From: an uncultured Sphingomonadales bacterium
GTDB taxonomy: Bacteria; Pseudomonadota; Alphaproteobacteria; Sphingomonadales; Sphingomonadaceae
Direction: 5' to 3'
NCBI GenBank assembly: GCA_903828025.1
Contig: CAIKKO010000359.1
Span: 1 to 5,446 of the forward strand
Length of the DNA stretch: 5,446 nt
Shown here: piece by piece, positions 1 through 4,737 of the stretch
Position numbering within the stretch: the first letter of the stretch is position 1
Layout of the letters: the number at the start of each line of letters is the position of its first letter
Notes under the pieces: generated by a model
The model's database searches: none
Seen by the model: the letters and a program-made list of their open reading frames with translations, nothing else
What the model was told of the DNA's origin: nothing
Position numbers and translations under genes: made by a program

Positions 1-1796
1 CCGAACAGGTAGGCGAGCATGAACGCGGGCCATTTCCAGCCATTGGTCTCGCGCCGGGTGACCGCGATGGTCGACATGCACTGCGGCGCGAACACGAACC
101 ACGCGAGGAAGGCGAGCGCGGTCGCCAGCGTCCAGTGCGACTTGAGCTGTGCGCCCAGAGCTTTGCCCTGCGCGGCGTCATCGCCCTCGCCCACTGCGTA
201 TGTCGTGGCGAGCGCGCTGACGGCCACTTCGCGCGCGGCCATCGCCGGGATCAGCGCGAGCGCGATATCGCGGTTGAAGCCGATGGGCTCGATCACCACG
301 GCAAGGCCATTGGCGATATGGCCCGCGACCGAGGCGTTGACCTGATCCTTGGGATCGGCGGCTTGCGGGAAATTGAGCAAGAGCCACAGCACAATGGTCA
401 CGCCGAAGATCATCGTGCCAGCGCGGCGCAGGAACACATAAGCGCGCTGCCATAGGCCGAGCGCGAGGTCTTTCACCGTTGGCAGCTGGTACTTGGGCAT
501 TTCCATGATGAAGCCCGAGGCCTGCCCCTTCGTCACCGTGCCGCGCAGCAGCAGCGCCGCGCCCATCGCGCCGAGCACGCCGAAGCCATAAAGCCCCAGC
601 AGCACGAGGCCCTGCAGGCCGATCCCCGGCAACACTTGCCGCGCCGGAATGAACGCGGCGATGATCACGGTGTAGACCGGCAGGCGCGCCGAGCAGGTCA
701 TCAAGGGGGCGATCAGGATCGTCGTCAGCCGGTCCTTCGGATCGGCGATGGAGCGCGTCGCCATGATCCCCGGCACCGCGCAGGCAAAGCTGGAGAGCAG
801 CGGAATGAAGCTGCGGCCCGAAAGGCCCACGCCCGCCATCGCCCGGTCCATCAGAAAGGCGGCGCGGGCCATGTAGCCGGTGGCTTCCATGGTCAGGATG
901 AAGAAGAACAGGATCAGGATCTGCGGCAGGAACACCACCACCGAACCGACCCCGGCAATGGCTCCGTCGGTGACGAAATCGCGCAGCAGCGAGGGCGCGA
1001 AATCCGCGCGTACCAAGTCGCCCAGCCCAGTGAATGTGCCGTCGAGCGCGTCCTGCAAGGGCTTCGCCCAGCTGAACACCGCCTGGAACACCACAAACAG
1101 CAGCGCCACGAGCACCGGGGGGCCAAGCCACGGATGCAGGAGCACGCGGTCCAACCGGGTGTGGATGCGGTGCTGCGTGGTTTCCGAGAGGATCGCGCCG
1201 CGCGCCATCTCGCGCGCCAGCATGCGCCGTTCGGGCGCGGTAACGTGCGGGCGGTGCGGCGGTGCGGCGTCTGCCGGGGCATCGCGCATGGCGGCGATGG
1301 CGGCGGTCAGTTCGGCAAGGCCGCGGCGGCGCACCGCGACTGTCGGGAACACCGGCACGCCGAGTGCGGAGGACAGCGCCACAGGATCGACCACCAGCCC
1401 ATCGCGCTCGGCCAGATCGACCATGTTGAGCGCGACCACGGTGGGGCGGCCCAGTTCGAGCATTTCCTGCGCGAAGACAAGGTGTTGCTCGAGATTAGAG
1501 GCATCGAGCACGATCACCAGCACATCGGGCAGCGCCTGCCCCGCCATCCGGCCCATCACGACATCGCGGGTGACGGCCTCATCCGGGCTCGACGGCGTGA
1601 GGCTGTAGGAACCGGGCAGATCGACCAGCTCGACCGGCTCGCCGGTGGGGAGCAGCATACGGCCCGATTTGCGCTCGACCGTAACGCCGGGGTAGTTGGC
1701 AATCTTCTGCCGCGCGCCAGTAAGCGCGTTGAACAACGCGCTTTTGCCCGCATTGGGATTGCCGACCAGCGCGGCGACCATCGTCTGCCGGGTCAT
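1..1796 (-). CDS. feoB: Ferrous iron transport protein B (FeoB), C-terminus cut by window edge
   Basis: Inner-membrane GTPase-linked Fe(II) importer. The frame is open from ATG at 1796 to position 1, about 598 codons. The N-terminal G domain shows G1 GNPNAGKS (residues 12-19), the G2 region with YPGVTVER (35-42), G3 DLPG (59-62) and G4 NMVD (124-127). After a linker comes a long hydrophobic multi-span region with family hallmarks: VVVFLPQILILFFF, FACAVPGIMATR (about 337-348, containing the conserved membrane Cys), TCSARLPVY, and near the visible end PQCMSTIAVTRRE. Alphaproteobacterial FeoBs are often near 610-630 residues, shorter than the E. coli protein, so probably only about 20 residues are missing; this length is recalled, not computed. 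The start overlaps the feoA stop as ATGA, which implies translational coupling. No feoC can be seen because the window ends first. Identification is secure. Confidence 0.97.
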   Translation of the reverse strand, partial: MTRQTMVAALVGNPNAGKSALFNALTGARQKIANYPGVTVERKSGRMLLPTGEPVELVDLPGSYSLTPSSPDEAVTRDVVMGRMAGQALPDVLVIVLDASNLEQHLVFAQEMLELGRPTVVALNMVDLAERDGLVVDPVALSSALGVPVFPTVAVRRRGLAELTAAIAAMRDAPADAAPPHRPHVTAPERRMLAREMARGAILSETTQHRIHTRLDRVLLHPWLGPPVLVALLFVVFQAVFSWAKPLQDALDGTFTGLGDLVRADFAPSLLRDFVTDGAIAGVGSVVVFLPQILILFFFILTMEATGYMARAAFLMDRAMAGVGLSGRSFIPLLSSFACAVPGIMATRSIADPKDRLTTILIAPLMTCSARLPVYTVIIAAFIPARQVLPGIGLQGLVLLGLYGFGVLGAMGAALLLRGTVTKGQASGFIMEMPKYQLPTVKDLALGLWQRAYVFLRRAGTMIFGVTIVLWLLLNFPQAADPKDQVNASVAGHIANGLAVVIEPIGFNRDIALALIPAMAAREVAVSALATTYAVGEGDDAAQGKALGAQLKSHWTLATALAFLAWFVFAPQCMSTIAVTRRETNGWKWPAFMLAYLF

Positions 1797-2047
1797 GGCA
1801 CCTGAACCCGTGCGGGCTCGACCTGCATGGCGCGGGCATGAACACGGCGCAGCGCGACAGTCATTCGCCCGATCTCGATCGCAATCGGATCCCGCGCGCC
1901 GAACACGCCGCGATAGGCGAGCTTGACCTCCGCCCCATCCTCGATCCCGAGCGCGCGCAGGCGCTGCGCTTCTTCAGGCACGAGCGCTTGCCAATCGACG
2001 GACAGGATCCGTGCGGCCGCGCCAAGAGGGAGCTGGTCAAGTGTCAC
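1793..2047 (-). CDS. feoA: Ferrous iron transport protein A (FeoA), SH3-like accessory protein
   Basis: Small cytoplasmic SH3-like partner of FeoB, required for efficient Fe(II) uptake in systems studied. With GTG at 2047 as start the product is 84 residues, typical for the family. It begins VTLDQLPLGAAARI and contains RLRALGIEDGAEVKLAYRG, then GARDPIAIEIGRMTVALRR; this is the FeoA pattern of a loop followed by 'LG(I/M)..G..V' and an 'R(M)..ALR..A..I/M.V' end. The frame stays open upstream to a GTG at 2131, giving 112 residues. That longer form would run through the Fur-like dyad and adds unconserved-looking sequence, so the short start is preferred. No strong Shine-Dalgarno precedes GTG 2047, and the start is less certain than the gene. 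The stop TGA (1795-1793) overlaps the feoB ATG by four bases. Confidence 0.93.
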   Translation of the reverse strand: MTLDQLPLGAAARILSVDWQALVPEEAQRLRALGIEDGAEVKLAYRGVFGARDPIAIEIGRMTVALRRVHARAMQVEPARVQVP

Positions 2048-2056
2048 CGAATCGGC

Positions 2057-2073
2057 GCTGCCACAGTGGCAGC
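2057..2073. promoter_or_regulatory. 17-bp perfect palindrome in feoA leader
   Basis: GCTGCCAC-A-GTGGCAGC is a perfect inverted repeat with 8-bp arms around one central base. It lies 9 bp upstream of the chosen feoA GTG and 4 bp downstream of the Fur-like dyad (in the direction of feoA transcription). The one-base centre suits a protein-binding operator better than an RNA hairpin. In RNA it could still form a 6-bp stem with a 5-nt loop close to the ribosome entry site. Its role is inferred from symmetry and position only, and I do not recognise the motif. Confidence 0.4.
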
Positions 2074-2077
2074 TCAA

Positions 2078-2094
2078 TTGCAAGTCATTCGCAA
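2078..2094. promoter_or_regulatory. Candidate Fur-type operator upstream of feoA
   Basis: TTGCAAGTCATTCGCAA is an imperfect 17-bp dyad with outer arms TTGC/GCAA and matching inner A and T positions; 12 of the 16 non-central positions are symmetric. This resembles the TGCAA-centred Fur/Mur boxes described for alphaproteobacteria. It sits 30 bp upstream of the feoA GTG, where an iron-responsive repressor would block the feoAB promoter. No clear -35/-10 pair could be assigned around it. The family resemblance is recalled knowledge; binding is inference. Confidence 0.5.
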
Positions 2095-2106
2095 TAAGTG
2101 CCGTTT

Positions 2107-2119
2107 GAGCGCTGCGCTC
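2107..2119. other. 13-bp perfect palindrome upstream of the Fur-like box
   Basis: GAGCGC-T-GCGCTC has perfect 6-bp arms around one base. It lies 12 bp upstream of the Fur-like dyad on the feoA-distal side. Short GC palindromes arise easily in DNA this G+C rich, so it is recorded as a visible structure without an assigned role. Confidence 0.25.
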
Positions 2120-2137
2120 TCCCGCGCCCACCCCGTT

Positions 2138-2204
2138 GCGACTAGCCTCACTGCGTTCGGCAAGTCTCGCTCCCCTCCCGCTTGCGGGAGGGGTTGGGGG
2201 TGGG
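2138..2204. repeat. Possible dispersed intergenic repeat (REP-like composite)
   Basis: Two structures abut here. The first is an imperfect inverted pair, GCGACTAGCC (2138-2147) against GGCAAGTCTCGC (2159-2170), with a 2-nt bulge and one mismatch. The second is the strong hairpin and G-rich tail at 2172-2204. The block CCCCTCCCGC..GCGGGAGGGG followed by TTGGGGGTGGG is one I recall seeing repeatedly between genes in alphaproteobacterial genomes, so this may be one copy of a dispersed element. Only one copy is present in the window, so repeat status cannot be shown from the sequence itself. Confidence 0.4.
2172..2193 (-). terminator. Strong hairpin downstream of the COQ9 gene, possible terminator
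   Basis: CCCCTCCCGC (2172-2181) and GCGGGAGGGG (2184-2193) are perfectly complementary: a 10-bp G+C-rich stem with a TT (minus strand AA) centre, more realistically 9 bp with a 4-nt loop. It begins 24 bp after the COQ9 stop codon and before the feoA promoter area, the right place to separate the two units. No T-run follows on the minus strand (AGCGAGAC follows), so it is not a canonical intrinsic terminator. It may slow polymerase, protect the 3' end, or be part of an intergenic repeat. Confidence 0.45.
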
Positions 2205-2217
2205 CCACTCCGAACCC

Positions 2218-2901
2218 TCAGCGCGCCGGATAGCGCAGCCGGCCGAGCAGCCGGGTCACGCTGAAGCTTTCCTCGCCGGGTTTCAGGAACTGCGCCTTGG
2301 CTTTTTCGAAGCGCATGATGCCTTCGATCCGGCGCGCCAGGAAGGCGCGGGTTTCGGCGCGGTCCTCGCTCTTGTCATCGGCCAGCATGGCCAGCGTGGC
2401 CGCATAGATCGAACCGAGAATGGCGCGCTTGGTATAGTGGTTGTAGTCGGTCGCGGTATCGCCTGCGAGCCGCCACATCACGTCCGCGCTGCGCCAGGCA
2501 AGCCGGGTCGAGGCCGGGATATTCCGCGGCTTGGCGAGTTCCACGAGCGCCCCGCGCAGCGCTTCTTCGCGCCCGGCGATTGCGTCCAGCCGGAACTGGA
2601 CAAGCGCGGTGATGCGCTGGCGGATCGGCATAGTGGCGAGGCGTTCGCTCGGCAGCGCTTCGGCCATGGCGCGGTCGATGCTGCCAGCCCAGGCGGTGAT
2701 CATCGTCATCGCGGCAGAGGCCCCTTGCTCGCCTTGGAAGGCAAAGCGCGCGGCGGCCGGATCGACTCCGGACATCTCCGCCGCAGCCTCCACGGCCGCT
2801 TCGCTCCAACCGTCGAACGCCGCAGCCTCAGCGATGTGGGGGGCGAGTTCAAGGCGCAAGTCCTCAAGCGAATGGTCGGTTTCGGCAGCGGTTTCCATCA
2901 T
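2218..2901 (-). CDS. COQ9 family protein (ubiquinone biosynthesis accessory)
   Basis: A 227-residue protein of the COQ9 family, whose members have a TetR-like fold, bind lipid/quinone intermediates and help the Coq7-type hydroxylation step of ubiquinone synthesis. The N-terminal half has a helical segment resembling the family's helix-turn-helix start (HIAEAAAFDGWSEAAVEAAA, about 22-41). The centre has RLATMPIRQRITALVQFRLD (about 87-106). The C-terminal COQ9 signature is DYNHYTKRAILGSIYAATLA (152-171), then a DDKSEDRAETRAFLARRIE stretch. Length is normal and the frame intact. Two adjacent ATGs (2901, 2898) offer alternative starts; the ribosome site is weak. It starts 11 bp after the stop of the upstream ankyrin gene, so co-transcription is likely. 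Family assignment is confident; direct evidence that it acts in quinone synthesis here is lacking. Confidence 0.92.
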   Translation of the reverse strand: MMETAAETDHSLEDLRLELAPHIAEAAAFDGWSEAAVEAAAEMSGVDPAAARFAFQGEQGASAAMTMITAWAGSIDRAMAEALPSERLATMPIRQRITALVQFRLDAIAGREEALRGALVELAKPRNIPASTRLAWRSADVMWRLAGDTATDYNHYTKRAILGSIYAATLAMLADDKSEDRAETRAFLARRIEGIMRFEKAKAQFLKPGEESFSVTRLLGRLRYPAR

Positions 2902-2912
2902 GTCGGGTCCGG

Positions 2913-3527
2913 TCAGAATGAGGGGCCGTAGGTCTTCTTGGGAGCCTGTCCGCCGCCCTTGGTCACGGCAGCAATTTCGGCGGCGAGCGGGCTGTCCTTG
3001 CCTTCCAGCATGGCATAATCGCGCGCGGAGCGGCCCGAATTGTCCGGCCGGTCCGGATTCGCCCCGGCCTTGAGCAGCGCCCGCACCAACCCGATATCAT
3101 GGCGGTGCACCGCGCTGATCAGCGGGGTTTCGCCGGTATTGTTGGGATCATCGACCCGCGCGCCCGAAGTGATCAGGAAATCCACACCTTCCAGAAAGCC
3201 GAGATTGGCGGCCATGACCAGCGGCGTGGTGCCCTTGGCATCGCGTGCGTTCACATTGGCCCCATGCGCCACGAGGAACTGCATCCAGGTCAAGTCGCGC
3301 CGCGCGGTGACGATGTGCAGGCCGCTTTCGCCCGTGGTCACGTCCTTGGTGTTGACGATCTGGCTGCCCGGTTCGTTGAGCGCATCGGTCACTTTGGCGC
3401 CGTCCTTCTTGCGCACGGCATCGAGGAACTTGTAGCTTTCCGAAAACTGCGCATGCGCGGGCAGCGCCGCGACGACACCGCCGATCAGCGCCGCTGCCGC
3501 CAGCGCGCTCCGCAAACCGTGTACCAT
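2913..3527 (-). CDS. Exported ankyrin-repeat protein
   Basis: A 204-residue protein from ATG 3527. Residues 1-26 form a Sec-type signal peptide: short n-region MVHGLR, hydrophobic core rich in Ala/Leu/Val, cleavage site PAHA|QF. A helical segment (about 28-50, FSESYKFLDAVRKKDGAKV) precedes ankyrin repeats at about 66-98 (GLHIVTARRDLTWMQFLVAH, then GANVNARDAKG), 100-131 (TTPLVMAANLGFLEGVDFLI), 133-164 (ETPLISAVHRHDIGLVRALL, then KAGANPDRPDNSG) and a degenerate one from about 166. The tail ends in TYGPSF. It probably acts in the periplasm as a protein-binding scaffold; the partner is unknown. An in-frame GTG at 3548 would give a 211-residue form with a KRD n-region. Both starts have a purine-rich stretch 9-11 nt upstream (AGGGGA for GTG, GAGGG for ATG), so the start is not settled. 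The next gene (COQ9) begins 11 bp downstream. Confidence 0.9.
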   Translation of the reverse strand: MVHGLRSALAAAALIGGVVAALPAHAQFSESYKFLDAVRKKDGAKVTDALNEPGSQIVNTKDVTTGESGLHIVTARRDLTWMQFLVAHGANVNARDAKGTTPLVMAANLGFLEGVDFLITSGARVDDPNNTGETPLISAVHRHDIGLVRALLKAGANPDRPDNSGRSARDYAMLEGKDSPLAAEIAAVTKGGGQAPKKTYGPSF

Positions 3528-3628
3528 CGCGTTGGAATCCCTCTTCACGTCAGCATGTCCCCTGATCTCGGCCTCTGTCAGCCACATTGCCGAGAGTCGC
3601 CCCCTTGCAACCTCCAAGTTAGCAGAGC
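3528..3628. promoter_or_regulatory. Divergent intergenic region between the ankyrin and SCO genes
   Basis: This 101-bp stretch separates two divergently transcribed genes and must hold, or overlap, promoters for both. On the minus strand a weak -35-like TTGCAA (about 3608-3603) is followed 16 bp later by an AATGTG stretch, a poor -10 at best. Purine-rich AGGGGA and GAGGG sequences near 3561-3540 could serve as ribosome sites for the ankyrin gene. On the plus strand I see no convincing promoter hexamers and only a weak purine stretch (AGCAGAG) before the SCO ATG. No clear operator dyad is seen. Confidence 0.45.
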
Positions 3629-4270
3629 ATGAACCGGCGCGCCATGGACCCCAAAAGCCAACTTCCCGCGCGCCTTACCCGCAGCCTCATCCTGCTGGCA
3701 GGCGCAGCCATGCTCAGCCTGTCCGCGTGCAGCGGCGGTGCGAGCAGCGAGGCCCCGCCGCTGGAAGGCGCGGCCATCGGCGGCGATTTCACGCTGGTCG
3801 ACAAGACCGGCAAGACCGTGCACGCCGCCGATTTTGCGGGGCGCTACCGGGCGATCTACTTTGGCTACACATTTTGCCCGGATGTCTGCCCAACCGATGT
3901 CCAAAGGCTCATGCTGGGCTTCCACCGCTTCGGGAAGGCCAATCCGAAGCTGGCCGGTAAAGTCGCGCCCATCTTCGTCTCGATCGACCCGGAGCGCGAT
4001 ACGCCTCAGGTGGTTGGGCAATTTGCCGCGCACTTCGGGCCTGAACTGACCGGCCTCACGGGTTCGGCGCAGCAAGTTGCGCAAGTGGCGAAATCTTATG
4101 CGGTCTACTACAAAAAGGGCGAAACGACCGCGCCCAATGTCTATTTCATGGATCATAGCAGCGCGGCCTATTTGATGGGGCCCGATGGCAAACCCATCGC
4201 GCTTCTTCCCATCGACGTCGATGACCAGGGCAAGTCGGTCGCGGCGGAACTGGCGAAGTGGGTGCACTGA
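3629..4270 (+). CDS. SCO1/SenC family lipoprotein (cytochrome oxidase copper chaperone)
   Basis: A 213-residue thioredoxin-fold SCO protein. SCO proteins carry Cu to the CuA site of cytochrome c oxidase or reduce its cysteines, at the periplasmic face of the membrane. The N-terminus has RLTR, a hydrophobic core and lipobox LSAC with Cys34 as the likely lipidated residue. The mature domain contains GGDFTLVDKTGK (51-62), YFGYTFCPDVCP with the Cys83/Cys87 CxxxC copper pair, FVSIDPERDTP (116-126) and the distal ligand His176 in YFMDHSS. All three metal-binding residues are therefore present. ATG 3629 gives a good basic n-region (MNRR); ATG 3644 is an alternative. The stop TGA overlaps the following gene by 13 bases, suggesting an operon. 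Whether it serves CuA assembly or another redox role cannot be told from this window. Confidence 0.95.
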   Translation: MNRRAMDPKSQLPARLTRSLILLAGAAMLSLSACSGGASSEAPPLEGAAIGGDFTLVDKTGKTVHAADFAGRYRAIYFGYTFCPDVCPTDVQRLMLGFHRFGKANPKLAGKVAPIFVSIDPERDTPQVVGQFAAHFGPELTGLTGSAQQVAQVAKSYAVYYKKGETTAPNVYFMDHSSAAYLMGPDGKPIALLPIDVDDQGKSVAAELAKWVH

Positions 4271-4737
4271 TCCCGCAAGATCGTTTCTGGGACAAGCCGA
4301 TCGAGGCACTGACCCGCGACGAGTGGGAAGCGCTGTGCGACGGCTGCGGCAAATGCTGCCTGCACAAGCTGGAAGACGAGGATACCGGCGCGGTCCACCA
4401 TACCAATGTCGCCTGCCGCCTGCTCGATCTGAGAACCGGGCGCTGCGCCGATTATCGCCACCGCAAAGCGATGGTGCCCGATTGTCTGCGCCTTACCCCC
4501 AAGCTGGTGCGTGATGTGCCGTGGCTCCCGGCCACGTGCGCCTATCGCCTGCGCGCCGATGGCCAGCCGCTCCCCGCATGGCATTATCTGGAATGCGGCG
4601 ACCGTGAGGCGGTGAAGCGCGCGGGCCATTCGGTGATCGGCAAGGCGGTGAGCGAGGTCCTGGCCGGTCCGCTCGAAGATCATATCGTGCCCGACGACAC
4701 GGGCCTGCGTGCAGTGTGGCACGAGGACGAGGCGTGA
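4258..4737 (+). CDS. YcgN-type (UPF0260) cysteine-cluster protein
   Basis: A 159-residue protein closely following the E. coli YcgN pattern. It has a CxxCxxCC-type cluster in CDGCGKCCLHKLEDEDTG (Cys27, 30, 33, 34), then TNVACRLLD (Cys53), GRCADYRHR (Cys63), VPDCLRLT (Cys76), LPATCAYRLRADGQPLPAWH (Cys94) and a C-terminal GKAVSEVL...EDHIV segment. The family is thought to bind a metal, Zn or Fe-S, through these cysteines; its biochemical function is not established. The cytoplasm is its likely location, since no signal peptide is seen. The start is GTG 4258, lying inside the end of the SCO gene (13-base overlap), with GAAGTGG-like purines just upstream; no in-frame ATG precedes the cysteine cluster. 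The stop overlaps the next gene's GTG by four bases. Family assignment is firm; the role is unknown. Confidence 0.92.
   Translation: MGALIPQDRFWDKPIEALTRDEWEALCDGCGKCCLHKLEDEDTGAVHHTNVACRLLDLRTGRCADYRHRKAMVPDCLRLTPKLVRDVPWLPATCAYRLRADGQPLPAWHYLECGDREAVKRAGHSVIGKAVSEVLAGPLEDHIVPDDTGLRAVWHEDEA

Noticed and set aside
178..1805. Long open frames overlapping feoB (317 codons at 1131-178 on the minus strand in another frame; 389 codons at 636-1805 on the plus strand)
   Set aside because: Their translations are Arg/Gly/His/Ala-rich with no domain pattern. They are what high-G+C third positions of feoB produce in other frames. FeoB motifs run through the whole span in one frame.
2048..2131. N-terminal extension of FeoA with a CHC motif (start GTG 2131)
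   Set aside because: It would encode through the Fur-like dyad and the palindrome, exceeds the usual FeoA length and has no familiar conservation; better read as leader DNA.
2182..2931. 249-codon plus-strand frame opposite the COQ9 gene
   Set aside because: It mirrors the COQ9 coding frame, has no recognisable motif and begins inside the hairpin region; the minus-strand product matches a known family across its length.
3578..4309. 243-codon minus-strand frame opposite the SCO gene, and the similar minus-strand frames at 4168-4821 and 4680-5417
   Set aside because: They are shadows of SCO, YcgN and YgjP genes whose catalytic or metal-binding motifs are intact on the plus strand. Composition is low in hydrophobic structure and no family is recognised.
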